From positions 310,001-374,000 of the forward strand of contig WOUZ01000001.1 in assembly GCA_009773165.1 (NCBI GenBank): a DNA stretch of 64,000 bases. Direction: 5' to 3'. The position numbers and the translations under genes were made by a program. Of the stretch, positions 50,773 to 59,689 are shown piece after piece. The stretch comes from Bacteroidota bacterium (GTDB lineage: Bacteria; Bacteroidota; Bacteroidia; Bacteroidales; F082). Position 1 is the stretch's first letter, and each line of letters starts with the position of its first letter. The notes below the pieces were generated by a model. That model was not told the origin of the DNA and did no database searches. It saw only the letters and a list, made by a program, of their open reading frames with translations.

Positions 50773-51417
50773 TTACATACTAATCAATCCATTACGTATA
50801 GCATAAGCAAGCAAAGCAACTGTATTTTTAGCTGCAGTTTTGGCCATTAAATTTGATTTATGTCCAACGATTGTGCGCTCACTTACAAACAGACGGTCGG
50901 CAATTTCCTTATTACTAAGACCTTCACCGAGTAATTGGAGCACTTCAATTTCACGTTTAGTCAGGACCAGCTCATTTTCGTGTTTTTCTTCTTTAACGAA
51001 ACTTTTGGTAAAATAATCCCAAAGCTCTTCGCTGTAATAGGTTTTACCGTTATAAACAGCTTGTAAAGCTCTGTCGAGCACTTCTTTACGGATATTTTTT
51101 ATCAGGAATCCTTTAACCCCGGCTTCCATCATGCTTTGTATGTAAGCATCGTCCTTGTACATTGTCAAGGCAATCACTTTCAGGGAAGGGTATTTTTCAA
51201 TTGCTTTTTTTGTTGCTTCGATGCCATTCATGACAGGCATTTCGATATCCATTAAAACGAGATCCGTTTCCTCATGCTCAAGTATCCCAAGAAACTCAAC
51301 TCCATCAGTGGCTTCACCTACAACCTTTGCATAACCAAGCTTGTTGATTACCATTTTTAAGCCACTACGAAAAATTTCATGATCATCTACAATGATAACC
51401 CGGATGAGTGATTCCAT
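50773..51417 (-). CDS. NarL/FixJ-family response regulator (REC + LuxR HTH)
   Basis: VIIVDDHEIFRSGLKMVI, LMDIEMPVMNG, LTKREIEVLQLLGEGLSNKEIADRLFVSERTIVGHKSNLMAK. Confidence 0.95.
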   Translation of the reverse strand: MESLIRVIIVDDHEIFRSGLKMVINKLGYAKVVGEATDGVEFLGILEHEETDLVLMDIEMPVMNGIEATKKAIEKYPSLKVIALTMYKDDAYIQSMMEAGVKGFLIKNIRKEVLDRALQAVYNGKTYYSEELWDYFTKSFVKEEKHENELVLTKREIEVLQLLGEGLSNKEIADRLFVSERTIVGHKSNLMAKTAAKNTVALLAYAIRNGLISM

Positions 51418-51518
51418 GGTTTATTGTTTATTATTTCACAGCAAAAATAGGGAAAAAGAATGAGTAAGCGCTCATATTTCTTTCCCAACAACGGTTATCC
51501 TAAGTCATATGCAAACGC

Positions 51519-52112
51519 TTAAATACTGTCTTTTGTCAGTTCTTGCAACGGATTTCCAAGTTCGCTTTGGCGAAAACAGCAGGTAAGGTGATCGTTAACC
51601 ATACCTGCGGCCTGCATAAAAGCGTAGCAAATAGTACTGCCCACAAACTTAAAACCTTCTTTTACAAGTGCTTTGCTCATTGCATCCGACTCATTAGATC
51701 GTGCCGGTATTTCTTTCAAAGAGGTTGGGTGATTTATTAAAGTTCTACCTTTTGTAAATTGCCATATAAACGCATCAAACGATCCATCCCTTTGTTGGAT
51801 TTTTAAAAAAGCCTTTGCATTGGAAATGGTAGCATAAATCTTCAAACGGTTGCGAATAATTCCGGCATCATTTAATAAAGCATCAATTTTAGCAGCATCA
51901 TACAGTGCTATTTTTTGCGCATCGAAGTTATCAAATGCTATTCGAAAATTCTCCCTTTTGTTAATGATAGTTTGCCAGCTTAATCCAGCCTGAAATGCAT
52001 CCAGAACCAAAAATTCAAATAATTTCTGATCATCATGAAGAGGCACACCCCACTCCTTGTCGTGATATTCAATCATTAAAGCATTATTGCCCGGCCAATT
52101 ACATCGATCCAT
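51519..52112 (-). CDS. tag: DNA-3-methyladenine glycosylase I
   Basis: RCNW, YHDKEWGVPLHDDQKLFEFLVLDAFQAGLSWQTIINKR, FVGSTICYAFMQAAGMVNDHLTCC. Confidence 0.94.
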   Translation of the reverse strand: MDRCNWPGNNALMIEYHDKEWGVPLHDDQKLFEFLVLDAFQAGLSWQTIINKRENFRIAFDNFDAQKIALYDAAKIDALLNDAGIIRNRLKIYATISNAKAFLKIQQRDGSFDAFIWQFTKGRTLINHPTSLKEIPARSNESDAMSKALVKEGFKFVGSTICYAFMQAAGMVNDHLTCCFRQSELGNPLQELTKDSI

Positions 52113-52294
52113 ATTACTATTTTAAACTGTTAATGCCTTTTATCATATACTTTCGGTCTGGTTAAATCGCGGCAAAAAGTATCAAAGCACGAAAATAGCA
52201 AAAACCATTCATTGAAAACAAAACCATTTACTTTATGCTTAAGACCAATAACTTGAAGCACTGCTTCTTATAATGGTCACTGTCATTTTTTTTA

Positions 52295-52302
52295 TAGTTT
52301 TG
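52295..52302 (+). promoter_or_regulatory. Candidate -7 element TAGTTTTG
   Basis: TAnnTTTG consensus ~40 nt before the S46 peptidase start. Confidence 0.3.
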
Positions 52303-52336
52303 TTACTTATTCTCAAAATCGTCAATCATTAATTAC

Positions 52337-54556
52337 GTGTACATGAAAAAAGTTATCCTTCTTCTCTTGATCTTCGGATCATTTTTACGAATGAATCTTA
52401 GAGCCGATGAAGGCATGTGGATTCCAATGCTGGTTGAAAAACTCAACTATGCTGACATGAAAAAATTAGGACTTCAGCTTTCTCCGGAGGAGATATACAG
52501 CATCAATAGTGGAAGTTTGAAAGATGCTATTGTAATTTTTGGACGTGGTTGTACAGGAGAAATTATTTCCGATCAAGGTTTAGTGCTTACCAACCATCAC
52601 TGCGGATATGGTTCTATACAATCGGTAAGTTCGGTCGAAAACAATTATCTGAAAGACGGTTTCTGGGCTAAAAATCATGGCGAAGAGATTCCTGTCAGCG
52701 GTCTTACAGTTCAGTTTTTGGTAAGCATGGAAGATGTAACAGCCAAAATATTGGATGGCTTAAATGCATCAACACCCGAAAAAGAACGTGGTGAGAAAAT
52801 AAGTGAGCGATCAAAGGAAATTGTTAAATCAATTACCGAAGGCACACATTACAATGCAATCGTAAAAGATTATTACGAAGGAAATGAGTTCTACGTGCTT
52901 GTTTATGAAACATTTAAAGATATTCGCCTTGTTGGAACTCCACCTGAAAGTATTGGAAAATTTGGATCAGATACTGACAATTGGATGTGGCCACGTCATA
53001 CTGGTGACTTCAGCATGTTTCGTGTTTATGCAGGAGCTGACAATAAACCAGCTGAATACAGCGCTGATAACAAGCCTTTCAAACCACGTCACTTCCTCCC
53101 CATTTCAATTGATGGAGTAAAGAAGGATGATTTTGCGATGATTATGGGAAACCCCGGAAGTACCGATCGCTACCTCACATCTTACGGAGTTTCAATGGCA
53201 GTTAATGAAACCAATCCCACACGTGTAAAAATCCGCGCTGAAAAACTTCGTATCATGGACGAGGGAATGGAAAAAAGTAGTGCTGTACGGTTGAAATATG
53301 CCAGTAAATACGCTGGTGTTGCTAACTATTGGAAATATTTTATCGGACAAACACGTGGTCTCAAACGATTAGACGTTGTTGAAAAGAAACAACGAATCGA
53401 AAAAGATTTCACTGCACGAATTGAAACAGATGCCAATCTGATGAAAAAATACGGAAACGCACTACCTATGATCGAGGGAGCATACAAAACACTCGCTGAT
53501 TACAACGTTTCGCGCTGGTATATGTCCGAAGCTATTATGCAAGGCAGCGAGCTTTTAGGTAATGCAAACAGGTTCAATAAATTGGAAGAATTGTTGGTGG
53601 CAAAACCAGCATATAAAGAAGCCGTCAATAAGGAGACAGACCGTCTTAAAAAGAACATCGAATCCACCTTTAAAAATTACGACGAATCGATTGATGAAGC
53701 ACTTTTGGCTCGAATGCTACAGATGTTTTACACAGATGTGCCAGCAAAACAACAACCCGCATTACTGCGTACGATGGCAGCTGATTACAAAAATGATTTC
53801 AATGCATTAGCACGTGATGTATTTGCCAAATCTAATTTCACCAGCGCTGAAAAAACAGCAGCATTTTTGAATAATCCAAAAGCCAAAACACTTTCGAATG
53901 ATCCTGCATATAAGCTTATCAGAGCTTTTATGAAGGCCAATCAACAATTGCAGGAAGCAACCCAAAAAGCTGGTGAAGAACTCAAACAAGGTAATCGTCT
54001 GTTCATTGCAGGGTTGCGCGAAATGCAACCAGAACGTACGTTTTACCCAAATGCCAACTTTAGCTTGCGCCTGACCTATGGCACTGTTCAGGATTACTAT
54101 CCGGCTGACGCTATTCATTATGATTACACAACAACTACCAAAGGTATTCTTGAAAAAGAAGATCCTTCGGTGTGGGAATTTGAAGTGCCCACCAAACTCA
54201 AAAAGATGATCGAAACAGGTGATTATGGCCAATATGGCAACCCCGACGGAAGTATGACAGTGAATTTCCTCACTAACCACGACATCACAGGTGGTAATTC
54301 GGGTAGTCCGGTGATTGATGGCAAAGGTCAGCTGATTGGATTGGCTTTCGATGGGAACTGGGAAGCAATGAGTGGTGACATCGCCTTTGAACCTTCACTT
54401 CAGCGTACCATCAGTGTTGATATCCGCTATGTGCTATTAATTGTAGATAAGTTTGCTGGCGCAACCAATCTCATAAAAGAGATGAACATTGTTAAAGACA
54501 CACAAAAGAAAAAAGAAATAAGCATGCCTGTACAGGAGCTTAAATCAGTTGAATAA
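52337..54556 (+). CDS. S46 family dipeptidyl-peptidase, DPP7-like
   Basis: GCTGEIISDQGLVLTNHHCGYGSIQ, DTDNWMWPRHTGDFSMFRVYA, TGGNSGSPVIDGKGQLIGLAFDGNWEAMSGD. Confidence 0.95.
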   Translation: MYMKKVILLLLIFGSFLRMNLRADEGMWIPMLVEKLNYADMKKLGLQLSPEEIYSINSGSLKDAIVIFGRGCTGEIISDQGLVLTNHHCGYGSIQSVSSVENNYLKDGFWAKNHGEEIPVSGLTVQFLVSMEDVTAKILDGLNASTPEKERGEKISERSKEIVKSITEGTHYNAIVKDYYEGNEFYVLVYETFKDIRLVGTPPESIGKFGSDTDNWMWPRHTGDFSMFRVYAGADNKPAEYSADNKPFKPRHFLPISIDGVKKDDFAMIMGNPGSTDRYLTSYGVSMAVNETNPTRVKIRAEKLRIMDEGMEKSSAVRLKYASKYAGVANYWKYFIGQTRGLKRLDVVEKKQRIEKDFTARIETDANLMKKYGNALPMIEGAYKTLADYNVSRWYMSEAIMQGSELLGNANRFNKLEELLVAKPAYKEAVNKETDRLKKNIESTFKNYDESIDEALLARMLQMFYTDVPAKQQPALLRTMAADYKNDFNALARDVFAKSNFTSAEKTAAFLNNPKAKTLSNDPAYKLIRAFMKANQQLQEATQKAGEELKQGNRLFIAGLREMQPERTFYPNANFSLRLTYGTVQDYYPADAIHYDYTTTTKGILEKEDPSVWEFEVPTKLKKMIETGDYGQYGNPDGSMTVNFLTNHDITGGNSGSPVIDGKGQLIGLAFDGNWEAMSGDIAFEPSLQRTISVDIRYVLLIVDKFAGATNLIKEMNIVKDTQKKKEISMPVQELKSVE

Positions 54557-54692
54557 CACATTTTTCATTCAGGAATAAGACCATTTATTGACAAAGTCCA
54601 ATTGGATGTTTATCAAGTAGTAAATGGTATTGATTTTTGCAAAATTATTAACAGCTTGAAAACCTGTATCATTTTGCTGATTTAAAGAATAA

Positions 54693-54721
54693 ATAAGCCG
54701 GCCGAAACAGTCGGCTTTTTT
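54693..54721 (+). terminator. Intrinsic terminator downstream of the S46 peptidase
   Basis: AAGCCG-GCCGAAACAGT-CGGCTTTTTT. Confidence 0.65.
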
Positions 54722-54794
54722 ATTCTTTTACAGCAAGTTACATCAAACACGGCCCTACAGCAAATCGTGTACACCTAACTTCACCCCTTTTTTC

Positions 54795-54802
54795 TATCTT
54801 TG
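54795..54802 (+). promoter_or_regulatory. Candidate -7 element TATCTTTG of the glycan operon
   Basis: TAnnTTTG consensus 21 nt before ATG 54824. Confidence 0.45.
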
Positions 54803-54823
54803 CATACTTCAAAATGCTTTGGA

Positions 54824-55693
54824 ATGGAAAACTGCCGTATCAGCATCGTTGTACCGGCCTACAATGAAGAGAATGCCATCAGGCATAGCCTCGACCGTAT
54901 CATCGAAATGAATTATCACAACCTTTATGAAGTAATTTATATTGACGATGGATCGACTGATGCAACATTTAAAATCATCAGCGAGTACCCGGTTAAATGC
55001 TACCAACATTATGTCAACAAGGGTTATGGTGCAGCTCTAAAAACAGGAATCAGGAAAGCGAAAGGTGAAAAAATTGTGATTCTCGACAGCGACGGGCAGC
55101 ATGATCCTTCCTATATTAATCAGTTAATTTCGATGCTTGACAGCCACGATATGGTAATTGGAGAACGCAGTGATGATTCGTTTCAGGTGAAAAGACGCCA
55201 ACGCGGAAAACGATTCATTCGTTTCATTGGCGAAACCCTAGTCGAGCAAAAACTACCAGATTATAATTCCGGCTTCAGAGGTTTCGATCGCAAACTTATT
55301 GCCGAAATGCTCCATATTATGCCTAACGGATTCTCGTTCTCAACCACATCAACTCTGGCATTTTTGAAAGAAGGCTACACCATCGGCACTTTCCCTATTA
55401 AAGTTGAAGAACGTATTGGGCGCAGCAGCAATGTAAAATTTATGAAAGACGGGTCAAAAACCATCTTGCTTCTTTTGCGTATCATCATGCTTTTCAACCC
55501 ATTAAAGATTTTCTTCCCTTCGAGTATCCTTATTTTTACTCTTGGCATTAGCTGGGGCATCATCGGGTATTTTACTGTTGGAAGATTTCCCAACAGCGCT
55601 ACACTCATAAGTGTAATGGGGATGCTGGTGTTTTTTATTGGGTTGCTTGCCGATCAAATTGCTATGCTTAACCGAACAAAGCAGAGCCAATGA
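54824..55693 (+). CDS. Family 2 glycosyltransferase (polyprenyl-phosphate sugar synthase-like)
   Basis: ISIVVPAYNEENAIRHSL, YIDDGSTD, VILDSDGQHDP, two C-terminal TM helices. Confidence 0.9.
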   Translation: MENCRISIVVPAYNEENAIRHSLDRIIEMNYHNLYEVIYIDDGSTDATFKIISEYPVKCYQHYVNKGYGAALKTGIRKAKGEKIVILDSDGQHDPSYINQLISMLDSHDMVIGERSDDSFQVKRRQRGKRFIRFIGETLVEQKLPDYNSGFRGFDRKLIAEMLHIMPNGFSFSTTSTLAFLKEGYTIGTFPIKVEERIGRSSNVKFMKDGSKTILLLLRIIMLFNPLKIFFPSSILIFTLGISWGIIGYFTVGRFPNSATLISVMGMLVFFIGLLADQIAMLNRTKQSQ

Positions 55694-56427
55694 GAAACTA
55701 TCAATTTTCAGATCATAAAAACCACTGGAAAGACAGTGATGTAGAAGCACATTGGGATCGTGTTGCGGGGATATATGTGGCCGAAAACAATAAAGTCAAG
55801 GCTGCTCACGATCAGCGTTTTCACGAGAGCATGTTACATCTCAGGCTTTCTGGCGCACATAACATCCTCAATATCACGAGTCGCGATGCAGAGGCTGAAG
55901 ACTACATAAAAAAACAATATCCCAACGTGAGTATCACACATGCTGAGATCTCAGCAGGGTTAATGGCAGAGGCTTTACGATTACGTCCTGGAATTCAGCA
56001 GCAGAAAATCCAAAGCTACAGCAACCTGCCGTTCGAAGACAATAGTTTTGATCGCATATTAAGCCTCGAAACGCTTGAACATGTTGCTGATCCTATGGCT
56101 TTTTTAAACGAATTACAACGTATCAGCAAGCCTGAAGCACTGCTTGTTTTAAGTTGTCCGCCTGCAACAAGCGAGATACCTTATCAACTATATACCTCGC
56201 TTTTTGGAGGGCACGGCGAAGGACCTCACCGGTTTTTAGCTTCGGCTGAGGTGAAAGTTATGTTCAGCAAGAGCAGATGGAAACTCCTGTTTCACAAAGG
56301 AACAGTACTTTTTCCTGTGGGACCTCCTGCTTTTCAACAACTTGGTGAGCGCATCATAAACGCATTTCAGGGAAGCCTGCTGGCCGAATTAGGAATCAGA
56401 CAATTTTTTGTGTGTGAAAAGTACTGA
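55690..56427 (+). CDS. Class I SAM-dependent methyltransferase
   Basis: ILNITSRDAEAEDYI, LPFEDNSFDRILSLETLEHVADPMAFLNEL; ATGA overlap with the GT2 gene. Confidence 0.85.
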   Translation: MRNYQFSDHKNHWKDSDVEAHWDRVAGIYVAENNKVKAAHDQRFHESMLHLRLSGAHNILNITSRDAEAEDYIKKQYPNVSITHAEISAGLMAEALRLRPGIQQQKIQSYSNLPFEDNSFDRILSLETLEHVADPMAFLNELQRISKPEALLVLSCPPATSEIPYQLYTSLFGGHGEGPHRFLASAEVKVMFSKSRWKLLFHKGTVLFPVGPPAFQQLGERIINAFQGSLLAELGIRQFFVCEKY

Positions 56428-57730
56428 TCAATTGCAGAAAATTATCCGTGGCGGCTTGTGTAACCGTTGCGGCAGTTGCGTAGGCCTTTCTGATGGTAAG
56501 ATTGTCTTTGACAATAAAGAAGGACGTTACCTTCCGCAAATCATTGCAGAGCCTGATGAACCAACAATGCAGCTAATTTTGAAAGCATGCAGCGGAAAGA
56601 GCTTCGATTTCCCAGCCTACCGCGAACATATCTATGGTAACGATACCGCATTTCATAGTTACACAGGCTCATACAAAAGTATCAGCATTGGTTTTGCCCC
56701 CGATACAGATATCAGGCTCAATGCAGCAAGTGGAGGTATCATCAGCGCCATTTTGATTTATCTGTTGGAGAAAACTCTGATTCAGGGAGCTGTAGTTTTA
56801 GGCATGTCAAAAACCAACCCATGGCTTACCCAACCCTTTATCGCTACAACAAGGGAGCAAATTATGGAAGCTTCCCAAAGCAAATATATTCTTTCGTCAG
56901 TGAATGAAATTCTCCCTGAAATCGGAGCTTTCGATGGTCGATTGGCTTATGTAGGTTTACCCGGACAGGTTCAATCACTACGTGTGTTGCAAAAAGAGAG
57001 ACATCCCTGGGTACAAAATATCGACTATATTTTTGGGCCGTTTTATGGTAACACATTGCATTTCAGTTCGATAAAAAGCTTCCTGAGGTCTTATGGTGAG
57101 AAAGATTACCATAAAATTCAAAAACTCTATTTCAGGTACGGTGAATGGCCTGGAAATATGCGGGTGGAGTTAAACGATGGTAAGGTGTTTCAATTGAAAA
57201 AATTCTATGCCAACTATCTCATCCCCTTTCATATCGTAAAAAATAGTCTGATTTGTACCGATCTAACCAATGAATTTACAGATGTTTCTGGCGGAGATGC
57301 ATGGGCTCCTGTATACGAAGAGCGTGGAAAAGGTTTTTCGATGGTGCTGGCACGTTCCTCCAAAGGTCAGCAACTTGTTGAAGCTATGACGAATGAAGGT
57401 TGGCTAAGCACGACACCTCTTGATTTGGAAACGTCCATTGCAATGCATTCACATGGGTATGACCTTAAAAAACGAGGGGCTTTTATCCGAATGAAATTCA
57501 TGCGACTGCTTGGAAAACCAACGCCTGATTACGGTTATTCTATTACTGGATTTGGTTTTTCCCGCTATCTGATGGAAATTGTGATTGATAGCCTTTTTGT
57601 TGTACTCGGGACCTCTTTTGCCCGCCGCATCGTGGAGCTGTTACCTCCCACCTTTGTTGGAAATCTTTTTGAAAAGAGCCGTGATATCTGGAAGAAATCC
57701 ACAAAAAACATCAAAAGACAAGATCTGTGA
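56408..57730 (+). CDS. FrhB-family (coenzyme F420 hydrogenase/dehydrogenase beta-like) protein of glycan loci
   Basis: GLCNRCGSCVGL, DTDIRLNAASGGIISAILIYLLE, AYVGLPGQVQSLRVL, DVSGGDAWAP; exact start uncertain. Confidence 0.82.
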   Translation: MCVKSTDQLQKIIRGGLCNRCGSCVGLSDGKIVFDNKEGRYLPQIIAEPDEPTMQLILKACSGKSFDFPAYREHIYGNDTAFHSYTGSYKSISIGFAPDTDIRLNAASGGIISAILIYLLEKTLIQGAVVLGMSKTNPWLTQPFIATTREQIMEASQSKYILSSVNEILPEIGAFDGRLAYVGLPGQVQSLRVLQKERHPWVQNIDYIFGPFYGNTLHFSSIKSFLRSYGEKDYHKIQKLYFRYGEWPGNMRVELNDGKVFQLKKFYANYLIPFHIVKNSLICTDLTNEFTDVSGGDAWAPVYEERGKGFSMVLARSSKGQQLVEAMTNEGWLSTTPLDLETSIAMHSHGYDLKKRGAFIRMKFMRLLGKPTPDYGYSITGFGFSRYLMEIVIDSLFVVLGTSFARRIVELLPPTFVGNLFEKSRDIWKKSTKNIKRQDL

Positions 57731-58698
57731 CACCCGAAATCATGCCATCAGAAATAAAAACCCGGCCAGGTCTTTTAAAACGACTGTTTTGGCTGATGCG
57801 ACTGTTTGGTATTATTTTATTTGTTGTCATTCTTTTGAAAGTTGATTTGAAAGATGTTGCTAAACAGCTGTCACTTACCGATGGATGGTTGCTTGCAGCA
57901 GGCTTATCGTTTCAGCTTATAGTATTGGCAGCCAAAGGAATAAGGTGGCATTTGATGAATGCTGGTAAAAACGAATGGATTTACTGGAAACAAAGTCTTG
58001 GCCGATTTTACGAGAGCTATGCAATTGGCGTTGTTACTCCTGCCCGAATGGGCGAGCTACTCAAAGCCGGTCACGAAAAAGGTTCAGGCAGCATTTTCAC
58101 CTCTGTGATAAGGGTAGTGGCCGAAAGGGGATTGGATATTGGTGTTTTTGTAATTTTATCCGGGTTATCGGTACTATCAGGCGCGTATTTAAAGTGGCCG
58201 GTAATTTACAGTAGCATGATCATTTTCAGCGGACTGGCTTTTCTTATCATATCCATGTTATTGTTAGCTTCTTCCAAATTTAATGTGCTGGTAAACAAAC
58301 TGGTACATTTACTTCCTGGAAAAATGAAAACGCTGCATTTCGCTCATAAGAGTTTTTCGGGTTCAACCTCAGCGCTCATTATCACCTTGAGTCTTCTATC
58401 AAACATCAGCTATTTCATTTCGTGTTATTTTCTCGCACTTTCTACAGGCCTCGAAGCAGGATTTATCTGGACATCGGGTGCAGTAGCAGTTTCAGGTTTA
58501 TTGAACATGTTACCTGTTACTATTATGGGTGTTGGAACACGTGAACTGACTTTTCTTTACATTTTCAGTAGTTACCCGCAATCAATCGTTCTCTCATTTT
58601 CATTTTTAGTAGTGCTGATAGCTCAAATTGGCGGCGGACTGATTTCTTTAGCAGCCGGCCAACTCTTCCTTCATTCAAATACACGCAAAAAATCATGA
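57727..58698 (+). CDS. LPG-synthase-TM / UPF0104-like multi-pass membrane protein
   Basis: YAIGVVTPARMGELLKAGHEK, RVVAERGLDIGVFV, multiple TM helices; GTG start overlapping the upstream stop. Confidence 0.85.
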   Translation: MTPEIMPSEIKTRPGLLKRLFWLMRLFGIILFVVILLKVDLKDVAKQLSLTDGWLLAAGLSFQLIVLAAKGIRWHLMNAGKNEWIYWKQSLGRFYESYAIGVVTPARMGELLKAGHEKGSGSIFTSVIRVVAERGLDIGVFVILSGLSVLSGAYLKWPVIYSSMIIFSGLAFLIISMLLLASSKFNVLVNKLVHLLPGKMKTLHFAHKSFSGSTSALIITLSLLSNISYFISCYFLALSTGLEAGFIWTSGAVAVSGLLNMLPVTIMGVGTRELTFLYIFSSYPQSIVLSFSFLVVLIAQIGGGLISLAAGQLFLHSNTRKKS

Positions 58699-59666
58699 AA
58701 AACAACCTCATAATCACAGGAGCTAATGGCTATCTGGGACATTACATCGTTCAAGAAGCTGTGCGTCAAGGATATGGTGTTATCGCATGTTATTTTCCAC
58801 ATTTCGCATCTGTACGGATTGATCATCCGTCAGTTCAATATGTTGAAATGGATATTACACAACAGGAACAAAAAAATCTTTCTGAAAGCATTAATGGGAA
58901 AACAGTTTCAGCCATTATAAATGCAGCTGCCTTGCTTGGGAGTTCCGATTTTCAGGCCAATGAAAAAGTAAACACTTTTGGCGTTCAGAATATGATGGAT
59001 TTTGCAAGAGCACATGGAATTGAGCGTTTCATTCAAATCAGCAGTGTTGTAGTGATGAAACAGATAAAAGGCCCTTATGGCATCACAAAACTGAAAGGAC
59101 AGGAACTATTAACAGCATCTGGACTTAGTTATACTGTATTTATTCCAGCATTGATCATGGGACCTGAAAGTCTTGGGCTGAACAGGGTTTTGAAGAACGT
59201 TTTTCGATTTCCCTTGTTTGTTCCGCTCATTGGAAGAGGAAAAGAAACTCAACATCCGGTTTATGTGAAAGACTTCGCATGGGCAATTTTATCAGCCGTT
59301 GCTTCAGAAAACACCAAAAGAAAAACCTATCAGATTGCAGGCGACCGTGTTATATCTTTTAAGGATTTTATACAGTTAATCCTCAAACATTATCATAAGC
59401 GGCGTATTTTTGTACCCGTACCGGTTGTTGTTGCCAAAGCATTGGGTATGTTGTTTCAAAAAATTCAGAAAGTCCCATTGTTTACGGCGGAACATGTAAA
59501 AGGAATCCTTCAGGATTCTAATTTAGATACTGAGGCCTTGAGAAAAGATTTGGGCTATGTGCCAACTCCTTTTGAAAAAGCCTTAAATGATTCATTGAAA
59601 GTAATTGGTAATCAATGGAATCAGATGCTGAAACCCAGAGATGAGAAAACAATCCGTATGAAGTAG
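58695..59666 (+). CDS. NAD(P)-dependent epimerase/dehydratase
   Basis: IITGANGYLGHYIV, IQISSVVVMK…YGITKLKGQELL; ATGA overlap. Confidence 0.87.
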   Translation: MKNNLIITGANGYLGHYIVQEAVRQGYGVIACYFPHFASVRIDHPSVQYVEMDITQQEQKNLSESINGKTVSAIINAAALLGSSDFQANEKVNTFGVQNMMDFARAHGIERFIQISSVVVMKQIKGPYGITKLKGQELLTASGLSYTVFIPALIMGPESLGLNRVLKNVFRFPLFVPLIGRGKETQHPVYVKDFAWAILSAVASENTKRKTYQIAGDRVISFKDFIQLILKHYHKRRIFVPVPVVVAKALGMLFQKIQKVPLFTAEHVKGILQDSNLDTEALRKDLGYVPTPFEKALNDSLKVIGNQWNQMLKPRDEKTIRMK

Positions 59667-59689
59667 ATGATGAAGAATTCCATTTTAAT

